Below are positions 44,891-53,315 of a stretch of 64,000 bases of DNA, in pieces. The stretch covers positions 1,674,001-1,738,000 of the forward strand of contig NZ_CP134949.1 in NCBI RefSeq assembly GCF_032116555.1. The letters are read 5' to 3'. The notes under the pieces are model-generated. The model worked only from the letters and a program-made list of their open reading frames with translations. It was not told the DNA's origin and did not search any database. The DNA comes from Halobaculum sp. XH14. GTDB lineage: Archaea; Halobacteriota; Halobacteria; Halobacteriales; Haloferacaceae. Every line of letters begins with the position of its first letter. Positions within the stretch are counted from its first letter, which is position 1. The translations under genes were made by a program, and so were the position numbers.

Positions 44891-46159
44891 ATGGCCACGA
44901 CGCGACCGGTGGGGGTGCTTCGTGGGCGTCGACCCGGAGTCGCGTGGGCGGCGACGCTCGCTCTCGTCGCCGCCGCGTTCCGGCTCCTCTCGATCGGCGA
45001 ACCGGACTGGGCGGCGTTCGTCGTGGTCGTGGTCGGGGTCGCGCTCCTCCCGCCGGTCATCGAACGCGATCCGAAGACGACGATGCCCGGGGAGCTCCTG
45101 GCGCTCGTCACGATTCCGGTCGTCCTGCGGGCGGTCGGCGTCGTGAGCGCGGCTTCGCCGTTCCTGGTCACGGCCGGGCTCGCGCTGCTGGTCGCCATCG
45201 CCCTCGGCGCGTACACGTCGCTCGCGCTGACCGCGCGGTTCGCCGTGGTCCTCGTCGTCGTCACCACGATGGCGTTCACGGCCGTCTGGGTCGTCGGAAC
45301 CTGGGTGAGCGACGCGCTCCTCGGCACCGAGTTCGTCGCCGGACAGACCGAGTTGATGTGGGACGTCGCGGCCGCGACCGGGGCCGGCGTGCTCGCCGGC
45401 GTCGCGTTCGAACTGTACTTCCGGTTCTCGATCGACGCCGAGGGCTCGGGCGAGTCGGGCGCTTCCAGGGACGGTTCGGCGGGGTTTGACGACGACGCGC
45501 GACGGCGGGAGCGGACCGACCGCCGGGTGAACCTGCCGGGCGACGAGCGCCAGCAGCGCTTGGCGGTCAACGCAATGCGCGGCGTGCTGGCGTTCATCGC
45601 GGTCGTCGGACTCGTCCGGCTGAACGTTGGGCTGTTGCTCAACGGTGCGATCACGCTCGCGGTCACGTTCGTCCCCGCGTTCCTGCGACGCGAGTACCGA
45701 TACCCGATGGACGTGGGGCTGACGATGTGGGTGACGGCGGCCGTCCTCCTCCACGCCGTCGGCGTGCTCGGCCCGTACCGGGAGTTCGCCTGGTACCACT
45801 CGGTGGCCCACGCGCTGTCGGCGACGCTGATCGCCGGCGTCGGGTACGCGCTCGCGCGTGCCGTGGAACTACACAGCGACGGCGTCGACTTTGAGGCTGG
45901 GTTCCGCGACGCCTTCGTCGTCCTGTTCGTCCTCGCCGCGGGCGTGGCCTGGGAACTTCTGGAGTTCGCGAGCGGCGGGGTCGCGTCGGTCATCGGCGGA
46001 CGAGCCGCGCTGGTCCAGTACGGGACGAGCGACGTCGTGAACGACCTCGTGTTCAACGCCGTCGGCGGCGTGGTGATCGCGGCGCTCACCACCGGGCGCT
46101 TCGAGGCCATCGCGCGGTCGCTGGCGGACCGCGTCGGCGTCCTCACGGGGGAGCAGTAG
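44891..46159 (+). CDS. Fused membrane protein, homologue of the 33453-34759 pair
   Basis: A 422-residue integral membrane protein combining both halves of the split pair. The first half has RFAVVLVVVTTMAFTAVWVV and WVSDALLGTEFV; a charged linker of about 50 residues (residues 175-225) follows; the second half has RREYRYPMDVGLTMWVTAAV, AWYHSVAHALS, WELLEFA and VVNDLVFNAVGG. The linker marks where the split pair is broken. No catalytic function is recognised. It starts at the ATG after a GCGGTC sequence. Confidence 0.8.
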   Translation: MATTRPVGVLRGRRPGVAWAATLALVAAAFRLLSIGEPDWAAFVVVVVGVALLPPVIERDPKTTMPGELLALVTIPVVLRAVGVVSAASPFLVTAGLALLVAIALGAYTSLALTARFAVVLVVVTTMAFTAVWVVGTWVSDALLGTEFVAGQTELMWDVAAATGAGVLAGVAFELYFRFSIDAEGSGESGASRDGSAGFDDDARRRERTDRRVNLPGDERQQRLAVNAMRGVLAFIAVVGLVRLNVGLLLNGAITLAVTFVPAFLRREYRYPMDVGLTMWVTAAVLLHAVGVLGPYREFAWYHSVAHALSATLIAGVGYALARAVELHSDGVDFEAGFRDAFVVLFVLAAGVAWELLEFASGGVASVIGGRAALVQYGTSDVVNDLVFNAVGGVVIAALTTGRFEAIARSLADRVGVLTGEQ

Positions 46160-46232
46160 CCGGGCGGACTTTCGGCAGCCGTTCGGGCGACCCGGCCGTC
46201 ACTCGTTCGCGGACGGCGCCCCGAACCGAGGG

Positions 46233-46239
46233 ATTTATG
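46233..46239 (+). promoter_or_regulatory. TATA box of tRNA-Ala
   Basis: ATTTATG lies 29-35 bases before the mature 5' end of tRNA-Ala, the standard archaeal promoter distance allowing a short 5' leader. Confidence 0.55.
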
Positions 46240-46267
46240 CCCGGACCTCGGCAAGTCGGAGGTGTGA

Positions 46268-46339
46268 GGGCTCGTAGATCAGTGGTAGATCACTCCCTTG
46301 GCATGGGAGAGGCCCCGGGTTCAAATCCCGGCGAGTCCA
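46268..46339 (+). tRNA. tRNA-Ala (GGC anticodon)
   Basis: A 72-nt tRNA: acceptor GGGCTCG/CGAGTCC including the G3-U70 wobble pair that identifies alanine tRNAs, anticodon stem CTCCC/GGGAG, loop TTGGCAT with anticodon GGC (46300-46302), T arm CCGGG-TTCAAAT-CCCGG, discriminator A. CCA is not encoded and there is no intron. Confidence 0.97.
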
Positions 46340-46456
46340 CTCGGAATACAGTTCGTGTATAGTTACGAACGCGCAGCGACGAGTCCCATGACTCGATGGA
46401 CGAGGACACTGTTCAAACGGGAGTTCACCTCGCCCGTCCTCCTTCAATAGTTTCCC

Positions 46457-47797
46457 TCACACCGCCGGTTTCGCCATCGATGGCCACCCCCACGGCGGCT
46501 CCGGCGGCTCGGCCTCCGATACCTGTGCCTCGACGAACCCGACCCTGACGACCACGTCCCTGCCCAGCTCCCTCGTCAGTTCGTCGTCCCAGCGCTGGGC
46601 GAGATCAGGCGGCGCGTCCCGCTCGCGGGGAAGTCCCACGAGCACGTTCACCTCGGGTTCGTCCCCAAGCACCATGTCGGCCGGATCGTACTCGACGGTC
46701 ACCCGGACCAGTTCGACGCCCTCGACGTCGGCCTCCTCGAAGTCCGCTTCGAGGATGGACTGGGTCTGCTGTTCCAGCGACTGGCTCTGGAACGTCGTCC
46801 AGGTGACCGCGACCAGGACGAGCGACAGCACCGCGATGCCGACGGCGATGACCACGACGCGCGAGTACACCGACGCCCGCACTCCCTCGTACGTCCCGAC
46901 GTCGAGGGGCTTGAACCCCGAGAGGTAGAAGAGGACGAGCGCCGAGAGGTTGATGGCCAGCAGGTTCACGACCACCAGGATGGCCGCGGCGATGGCGACG
47001 CCCGGGAGCCCCAACGTGACTCCGAGCCCGGAGATCGCGGCCGGCGGCACCAGCGCGACGGCGATGGCGACGCCGACGAGCGTCGAGCCGGAGCCGCGCA
47101 TGATGCTCAGCGCACCCGCGAGCCCCGACCCGAGCGCGAGGAACAGCGACAACACGTTCGGGCTCGTGCGTTCCGCGACCTGCGGGATCGTCCGGATGTC
47201 GAGTCCCGGCGCGATCAGCACGGTCTGCTGGAGCACCCAGCCGAGCGCGGCGGCGGTCGCGATGGCCGCGAGGAGCCCGAGGACCTGGAGGGTGACGCCA
47301 CGTGACGCCATCTCCGGTTCGTCCAGGATGGTGCCGACGCTCGCGGAGATGGCCGGCCCCATCAGCGGTGCCACGACCATCGCGCCGATGATCGTCGCCG
47401 CCGAATCGAGCAGGAGTCCGGTCGTGGCGATGACGGTGCTCAACACGAGGAACGCGAAGAACGTGGAGTTGGCCGGCGCGAGGTCCTGGGCGCGGGCGTA
47501 CAGCTCCTCGCGCGAGATCCGCAGCCCCGGAAACCGTTCCTCCAGGGCCGAAAGCCGCTGTGAAACGACGGTCTCGGTCGCCATGACGATGGTGTAGGAG
47601 TCCTCCCTGATGCCGGCGGCGAACAGTTGCTCCATCACCGGCTCCACGCCGCTCGGCGGGACCGGGAACTGGACCATCGCCTCGAAGTCGCCGCGCCCGA
47701 CCTGCTCGAACACCGCGTAGTCGATCCCCTGTCCGTCGAGCGCGTCGAGAACCGCTCCGCGAGTCCCGCTCGGAACCAGGACCTGAACGAGTCGCAT
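46457..47797 (-). CDS. DUF389/TIGR00341 family membrane protein
   Basis: A 446-residue protein: an N-terminal cytoplasmic ACT-like part (MRLVQVLVPSGTRGAVLDAL), a TNSTFFAFLVLSTVIATTGLL-type membrane region with eight helices including IIGAMVVAPLMGPAISA, and a C-terminal soluble domain. The family is common in archaea and cyanobacteria; function is unknown, possibly transport. It is convergent with tRNA-Ala. Confidence 0.92.
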   Translation of the reverse strand: MRLVQVLVPSGTRGAVLDALDGQGIDYAVFEQVGRGDFEAMVQFPVPPSGVEPVMEQLFAAGIREDSYTIVMATETVVSQRLSALEERFPGLRISREELYARAQDLAPANSTFFAFLVLSTVIATTGLLLDSAATIIGAMVVAPLMGPAISASVGTILDEPEMASRGVTLQVLGLLAAIATAAALGWVLQQTVLIAPGLDIRTIPQVAERTSPNVLSLFLALGSGLAGALSIMRGSGSTLVGVAIAVALVPPAAISGLGVTLGLPGVAIAAAILVVVNLLAINLSALVLFYLSGFKPLDVGTYEGVRASVYSRVVVIAVGIAVLSLVLVAVTWTTFQSQSLEQQTQSILEADFEEADVEGVELVRVTVEYDPADMVLGDEPEVNVLVGLPRERDAPPDLAQRWDDELTRELGRDVVVRVGFVEAQVSEAEPPEPPWGWPSMAKPAV

Positions 47798-47909
47798 GTG
47801 GTGATCGTGGGGCCGGTTATGCCAGTCGTTGGGGTCGGTCGTGTCAGTCGTCGTGCAGTCGCTTGCCGGCGGGGGTGAACCCCGTCCAGGACGTCGGTCG
47901 TCTCCGAAC

Positions 47910-48407
47910 CTAGCCCGCGACCTCCTCGGCAGCGAACGCGTCCCGGAGCCGGGTCTCGTCTTCGGGCGAGAGGTTCGTCTCGATCAGTTCGAACTCCACA
48001 CCCTCCAGTTCCCCCTCGATGCGCTCGAGCTGGGCGTCCCGAGCGAGGAGGAACAGCGCCGACTCGCCCGGCTCGACCGCGTCGGCCACCTCCTCGATGA
48101 ACTCGTCGTCGATGCCGATGTCCGAGAACTTGCCCGAGAGCGCGCCGGTCACGGTCCCGATCGCCATCCCGAGCCACGGCATCCAGAAGATCATTCCGAT
48201 GAGTAGCCCCCAGAATGAGCCGCCCAGCGCCCCCGCTCCGACGAGGCTGTGTGCCTGCTTGATCTTGACGTGGCCGTTCTCCTTGCGGACCGCGACGGCC
48301 GCGTCCTCCAGCGTGATGAGTTCACGCTTCTGAAAGTCGTACATCCGCTCTCTCATCTCTTCTGCCCCGTTCTGATCGTCGAACGCGAGCACCACGAGGG
48401 AACTCAT
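47910..48407 (-). CDS. DUF1269 family membrane protein
   Basis: A 165-residue protein: an N-terminal MSSLVVLAFDDQNGAEEMRE, a central double-glycine membrane hairpin (GGSFWGLLIGMIFWMPWLGM) and a C-terminal helical region (EPGESALFLLARDA). Relatives are often found with stress-response genes. Start chosen at the ATG of MSSLVV; the frame is open upstream. A function cannot be given. Confidence 0.88.
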   Translation of the reverse strand: MSSLVVLAFDDQNGAEEMRERMYDFQKRELITLEDAAVAVRKENGHVKIKQAHSLVGAGALGGSFWGLLIGMIFWMPWLGMAIGTVTGALSGKFSDIGIDDEFIEEVADAVEPGESALFLLARDAQLERIEGELEGVEFELIETNLSPEDETRLRDAFAAEEVAG

Positions 48408-48625
48408 ACGCCCGACCCGACGACGTCCGGGCGCTTTGTTAGTAACGCACAAGACGCGGTAACGACGCCGAAAGGCGTCCACGGTCGGAACCTACTTTCG
48501 CGGTAAGCGATTGATACGGCGGGTACCGTGCCGACTGAGGGAAGAAAGGGTGGCTTTCGCGGTCCGTGAACGGATCGAATTTCGCCGGGTCGAAGCAGCA
48601 AAAACGGACCGGGGTCGTTCGGCGA

Positions 48626-49231
48626 TCAGACGGCACCGGGGCCGGCGTTGGCGACGTCCCGCTCGACGCCGATCGCCTTCCGGCCGACCAGCGCCACCGA
48701 GATGAGCGAGAACCCGCTCGACAGCAGGCCGACGCCGACCAGGAGGCCGACCGCCCAGAGCGCGGTGCTGGGGAACCCGACCCAGAGCAGCACGGCGAGC
48801 AGCAGCGAGATCACGCCGCTACCGGCCACCCAGGCCCACCGGGACTCCGGCCGCATCCGGAGCCCCATGACGATCTCGACGACGCCGTCGACCGCGAAGT
48901 ACGCGACGAGCAGCAGCGTCAGCGTGGCAAGCCCCAGCACCGGGTTCACCAGCAAGGAGACGCCGGCCAGGCCGTAGACGATGCCCAGCACGACCTGCCA
49001 GAGCGATCCGCTCCATCCCCTGGCCGAGAACGCGTTGACGAGGTGGACGAGGCCGCCGACGATCAGGATCGCCCCGAGCAGCAGCGAGAGCGTCACGCCG
49101 GTCACGAACGGCGTGAAGATCGCTAGCACACCTAGCGCGGCGAGGACGATGCCCCCGCCCAGCAGGTACCGCCAGTTGTCTTGCAGTTCCATCGGAACGC
49201 CCGTCGCTTTGGAAGTGGTTTCTGAACTCAT
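48626..49231 (-). CDS. HdeD-family (DUF308) membrane protein
   Basis: A 201-residue protein with six hydrophobic helices arranged as the DUF308 repeats (GILIVGGLVHLVNAFSARGW-type segments, here SLLLGAILIVGGLVHLVNAF). E. coli HdeD acts in acid resistance at high cell density; a role in a haloarchaeon is not known. The first ATG at 49231 is used; a second ATG 13 codons later (MELQDNW) is a plausible alternative start. Confidence 0.88.
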   Translation of the reverse strand: MSSETTSKATGVPMELQDNWRYLLGGGIVLAALGVLAIFTPFVTGVTLSLLLGAILIVGGLVHLVNAFSARGWSGSLWQVVLGIVYGLAGVSLLVNPVLGLATLTLLLVAYFAVDGVVEIVMGLRMRPESRWAWVAGSGVISLLLAVLLWVGFPSTALWAVGLLVGVGLLSSGFSLISVALVGRKAIGVERDVANAGPGAV

Positions 49232-49522
49232 GATTGTGAGGATAACTCCGCCTTCTAGGACGACTCAGACGGGGATAATCGTTGTTTACCGATGCTGACG
49301 GGTTCGTACGCGCATCGTGACGGAGCCGCCGGAACGCCACCCACCCGAGCGGTCGGAACCACGATCCCCGCGAGCGGAATCCGGGCCGAACGACTTCAGG
49401 GCCCGCCGACGTCTCTCCGCTCCAGTTCTTTGCTCCCGAACCGGTCCGCATCCGCGACGGTCGTCCTCGCATTGCACGCGGGCCCAGAACGCTCTTGGCC
49501 CCCACCGACGAGAGCCACCTAC

Positions 49523-50287
49523 GTGCAGATCGCAATCCTCACCGTCGGCGAGGAACTCCTCGCCGGCGAGACCGAGAACACGAACGCCTCCTGGCTCGCC
49601 CGCGAACTCGCCGAGCGCGGCGCGACCGTGGCCCGCATCCTCGTCGTTCCCGACGATCCGGACACGATCGCCGAGCGCGTCCGGGACTGGTCGGCGACGT
49701 TCGACGCGGTCCTCGTCACGGGAGGGCTCGGCGGCACCCACGACGACGTGACGGTCGAGGGCGTCGCCGGCGCGCTCGACCGCGAGGTCGTCGTCGACCC
49801 GGCGGCACTCGACGCCGTGACCGAGTCGGCGCGCGCGTTCGCCGAGGCGAACCCCGACGTCGTCGACGAGTACGACCTCGAGATCGACCTGGAGGCGTGG
49901 GCGGAACTGCCGGCGGGGGCGCGGGTGCTCGACAATCCCGCGGGGCTGGCACCCGGCTGTTCGGTCGGGAACGTCTACGTGCTGCCCGGCGTCCCCGACG
50001 AGATGCGGGCGACGTTCGCGGGCGTCGCGGGCGAGTTCGACGGCGACGTCGTCTCCGAGACGGTGTACACCGACGCGCCGGAGGGGTCGATGGTGTCCAC
50101 GCTCGGTGACCTGCGGGACCGGTTCGACGTCGTCGTGGGGAGCTACCCGGCGCCTCGCGGGGAGTCGAACCGGGTGAAAGTGAGCGGAACGGACAGGGAG
50201 GTCGTCCGGCGCGCGACCGCCTGGCTCCGGGACCGGATCGCGGTCGCCGACCCGGACGAGCGTAACCGCCGGGATGCCGATCGGTGA
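49523..50287 (+). CDS. CinA-like molybdopterin-binding domain protein
   Basis: A 254-residue protein of the CinA N-terminal (MoaB/MogA-like) type: TVGEELLAGETENTNASWLA, TGGLGGTHDDVT and VYVLPGVPDEMRATF. Bacterial CinA couples this domain to NMN deamidase; the deamidase domain is missing here, so this is the archaeal short form, with pyrophosphatase activity possible. The GTG at 49523 gives the family N terminus. The frame is open upstream in a GC-rich region. Confidence 0.9.
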   Translation: MQIAILTVGEELLAGETENTNASWLARELAERGATVARILVVPDDPDTIAERVRDWSATFDAVLVTGGLGGTHDDVTVEGVAGALDREVVVDPAALDAVTESARAFAEANPDVVDEYDLEIDLEAWAELPAGARVLDNPAGLAPGCSVGNVYVLPGVPDEMRATFAGVAGEFDGDVVSETVYTDAPEGSMVSTLGDLRDRFDVVVGSYPAPRGESNRVKVSGTDREVVRRATAWLRDRIAVADPDERNRRDADR

Positions 50288-50425
50288 CCGGCCGGGCCCA
50301 GCCTTATCGAAGTCCCAGCGACCCACGTGATCCACTCGTTGTCCGCCGGTTCGTCCATCCGGCCGGCGGCGATCGTGAGGGCGGGAACGGCGTGCGATTA
50401 TCCGAACTGAGTATCGCGGCGGCAC

Positions 50426-50433
50426 ACATAACA
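50426..50433 (+). promoter_or_regulatory. TATA-like box of the large pilin-like gene
   Basis: ACATAACA lies 24-31 bases before the ATG at 50457, giving a leaderless transcript. Confidence 0.45.
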
Positions 50434-50456
50434 CGGAGAGGCACCGAGCGCGCACG

Positions 50457-51977
50457 ATGATGGGGGACGCTCGGGACTCGGAGGGGAAGCGAGCCGTCTC
50501 CAACACCGTCGCGGTCGTCCTGCTCATGGGGATGATCGTGACGACCGGCGCCCTGGTGCTGTTTGTCGGCTCCTCGGTCGTCACCGACTATCAGGCCGAT
50601 GCACGCGTGACGGCGACGGTCGACTCGTTCCGGGAAGTCGACGCCCGGATCAGCCAGGTCACGTTCGGCAACGACGAGATCCAGTCCGTCGAGTTCGCGG
50701 ACAGGGAGGGGAGCAGCGTCTCGATCAGGGAGGGCTCGTACGTCAACATCACCGTCGACGAGAACCCGAACTGTCGCGTTCACGCGGAGATGGGCTCGAT
50801 CGTGCGGGACTTCGACGACGACGGCGAGGTGGCATACGAGGGCGGGGGCGTCTGGCGCGAGACGGGCGGGACGACCTCGATGATCTCGCCGCCGGACTTC
50901 CAGTACCGCAACGGGACGATCGAGTTCCCGATCGTCAACGTCGGCGACAGCGGGGCCGGACGGATCGACCGGTTGGTCGTCGACAAGGACGTGGACGCCT
51001 CCCGCGAGGCGAACCGGAACATCTCCCGGATGCTGTCCGAACCGGCGTGTCGTGACCCCGAGAACGTCACGGTCACCGTCGCCAGCGAGTACTACGACGC
51101 CTGGGGCCAGTTCCTCGGGGAGACCACCGGGTCGAACGTGACCTACGACGACGCCGAGGGGAGCGCCTCGCTCACGCTCAGGGAGTTCGGCAGTTCCGTC
51201 ACCGTCAACGACGACGCCATCTCGGCGTCCGACTTCGAGGCCGAGATCGAGGTGCTCTCGACGGGCGTCTCGGGCGGGTCCTCGAACATCGACAACGCCC
51301 CCACGACGTTCTTCATCAATCGCAGCGGCGAGATACTCACCCCGTGGACCGACGGCGACCCGACCGACTCGATCGACCCCGACCAGGACGACCTCGGCCC
51401 GCCCACCGCGAACCTGCCGGTGGCGACGACCATCTCGGACGACGAATCGACCTCGTTCGCCGTCGCGGCACAGTACTGGAACTGTCACGACTACGACGAC
51501 ACCGGCATCGACCGCACGGTCGACGGGACCACCTACGACGAGTACGGCTGCGATAACGCGGGCGGGCTCGTTCTGGAGGCCTCGCTCAACCAGAACCGCG
51601 AGAACCTCATCGCGCTGACCGACGGGCAGGTCGTGCCGGGCAACCCGGCGGGATACGAGTACCAGGCGTCCCTGAAGGACATCCTCCAGGGGAAGATCGA
51701 CGACGACGGCCGCCTCCAGCTTCAGCCCAACCAGGTAGTCTACGTGTACGAGCTGACCGACGACCCCGCGGACGCGGACTGTGACGACGACGGCGTCCCC
51801 GGCTACGATGCCGACGGCGACGGCACCATCGACGACCCCGACGACGGCGAGGGATCGAGCTGTAGCGACTTCAACGATGCCGTCGTGCTCGTCACGCTGG
51901 AGGAGAACGACGGCATCTCGGCGGGCAACTTCGCCATCCACGTCTCGTTCAACCAGGTCGTGATCTCCGAGGAGTGA
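50457..51977 (+). CDS. Large pilin-like protein with calcium-binding loops
   Basis: A 506-residue surface protein with an archaeal type IV pilin N terminus: the charged MGDARDSEGK then the hydrophobic AVSNTVAVVLLMGMIVTTGA helix, with a probable PibD processing site after the Lys-Arg. The rest is beta-rich and carries many N-glycosylation sequons. Near residue 441-464 there are DxDxDG loops (DDDGVPGYDADGDGTID) as in EF-hand/thrombospondin-3 calcium sites. It is convergent with the pilus operon and probably a surface component of it, but its partners are not shown. Start ATG or the next ATG. Confidence 0.8.
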   Translation: MMGDARDSEGKRAVSNTVAVVLLMGMIVTTGALVLFVGSSVVTDYQADARVTATVDSFREVDARISQVTFGNDEIQSVEFADREGSSVSIREGSYVNITVDENPNCRVHAEMGSIVRDFDDDGEVAYEGGGVWRETGGTTSMISPPDFQYRNGTIEFPIVNVGDSGAGRIDRLVVDKDVDASREANRNISRMLSEPACRDPENVTVTVASEYYDAWGQFLGETTGSNVTYDDAEGSASLTLREFGSSVTVNDDAISASDFEAEIEVLSTGVSGGSSNIDNAPTTFFINRSGEILTPWTDGDPTDSIDPDQDDLGPPTANLPVATTISDDESTSFAVAAQYWNCHDYDDTGIDRTVDGTTYDEYGCDNAGGLVLEASLNQNRENLIALTDGQVVPGNPAGYEYQASLKDILQGKIDDDGRLQLQPNQVVYVYELTDDPADADCDDDGVPGYDADGDGTIDDPDDGEGSSCSDFNDAVVLVTLEENDGISAGNFAIHVSFNQVVISEE

Positions 51978-52047
51978 GGCGGTCGCGGTCGGTCGACGCG
52001 GGGCCGACCCTCGGGAGCGGACACGATCCCGCCGGGACGACCGACGC

Positions 52048-52830
52048 TCACGTCGAGAAGCCGACGTCGAGGACGAGCAGCCTGACGAAGACGCGGTCGG
52101 CGGTGCAGGTGTAGGTCGACCCGCTCTTCGTCCACCCGTTCCCCGTCAGGTACTCGCCCCACTCGTCGGCGTAGGGCGAGGAAGTCACCGCGAGTTCGAC
52201 CGCGGTGGCGTTTGCCGCGCGCTGGTACGTGCCGCCGGTCGCGGTCGGAAACAGCAGGGAACTGTCCGACTCCGCCGAACTCACGACCACCGAGCCGTCG
52301 AACCCGACGGCCGTCACGTTGCCCGCCGGCGCGACCGCGATCAGCGAGACGACGGCACGATCCGGGTCACAAATCACGGACGGTTCGTGTGTCATCACGG
52401 CTCCGTCCTCGCGTCCCCGGAACACGGCCCCGCTCTGGTACTCGATCCGGCTGTCGTCGACGCCGATCCGGACCGAGCCGGTCGTGACCGTCGTCGCCGG
52501 CGGGTCCGGCCCGTCCGCGACCGCGACGTCGACCTCGAACGTGCTCCCCCCGGCGACGGCGATCTCCCCGCCGTTCAGGCGGATCTCGTTCGCGCGGTTC
52601 TCGCCGTCGCTCCGGCCGATCTGCTCGAACGTCACGGCGAGCGCCTCCATCGCGTCCTGTGCGCTGTTGACCTCCGCGTGTCCGGAGATATCCAGCAGCG
52701 CTCCCGAGCCGGCGGCGTACACCGTCCCGACCGAGAGCAGGATGACCGAGAACGTCAGGACGAACCCGACCGCCTCGCTCACCCCGCGGTCCGTCCCGCT
52801 GCCGTCGACGGGGCGCGACTTCGATCTCAC
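52048..52830 (-). CDS. Pilin-like pilus-operon protein (DUF7266-like)
   Basis: A 260-residue protein with a DRG sequence before a hydrophobic VSEAVGFVLTFSVILLSVGT segment, the pattern of a pilin-like signal. Downstream it is beta-rich, with NVTAV and similar sequons. I recall such proteins as DUF7266 in haloarchaeal pilus clusters, without confirmation. GTG start overlapping the previous stop (GTGA). Last gene of the operon. Confidence 0.75.
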   Translation of the reverse strand: MRSKSRPVDGSGTDRGVSEAVGFVLTFSVILLSVGTVYAAGSGALLDISGHAEVNSAQDAMEALAVTFEQIGRSDGENRANEIRLNGGEIAVAGGSTFEVDVAVADGPDPPATTVTTGSVRIGVDDSRIEYQSGAVFRGREDGAVMTHEPSVICDPDRAVVSLIAVAPAGNVTAVGFDGSVVVSSAESDSSLLFPTATGGTYQRAANATAVELAVTSSPYADEWGEYLTGNGWTKSGSTYTCTADRVFVRLLVLDVGFST

Positions 52831-53315
52831 GAGGACCCACCTCCTTCGATCGTCAACTGGCCGTCGAAGACGACCCGAACCGCCCCGCCGGACGCGCTTC
52901 CCGGCCCGACCGGCACGTCGCTGTCGAAGGGGATCGTCACCTCGACGGTCGGCTCGACGCTCCGAAGCGTCAGGCAGCCGTCCGCGTCGCCCGGACACGA
53001 TGGGTCGGCTGCGAGGCTCACGGCGTAGCCGCTGCCGGCGACCTGCTCGACGTGGTTCGTCTCGAACGAGACGCGCACGTTCGACCCGGCGGCGGCGATC
53101 TGTTCTGCCCTGACGAGTTCCTCGACGAGCCGCTCGCCGATCGTTTCGAGCTGTCGATCGATCGAGTTCCCGCGCTGGTCCTCGACGAGCTGGCCGCCCG
53201 CGATGAGGATCCCCGAGATCAGCACCGTGGTGATCGCCGCCGTCAGCACGGTGGTGAGCGCGGACGTTGCGGCTCGATCCGTTCCGCCGAGCGGCCGGGT
53301 GGCGTCACCGGTCAT
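52827..53315 (-). CDS. Pilin-like pilus-operon protein
   Basis: A 162-residue protein with a TDRAATSALTTVLTAAITTV N-terminal helix preceded by a GGTDR sequence, a predicted pilin-type anchor, then a coiled region (DQRGNSIDRQLETIGERL) and a beta-rich C terminus. It overlaps both neighbours by four bases. No function other than pilus assembly is suggested by its position. Confidence 0.72.
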   Translation of the reverse strand: MTGDATRPLGGTDRAATSALTTVLTAAITTVLISGILIAGGQLVEDQRGNSIDRQLETIGERLVEELVRAEQIAAAGSNVRVSFETNHVEQVAGSGYAVSLAADPSCPGDADGCLTLRSVEPTVEVTIPFDSDVPVGPGSASGGAVRVVFDGQLTIEGGGSS

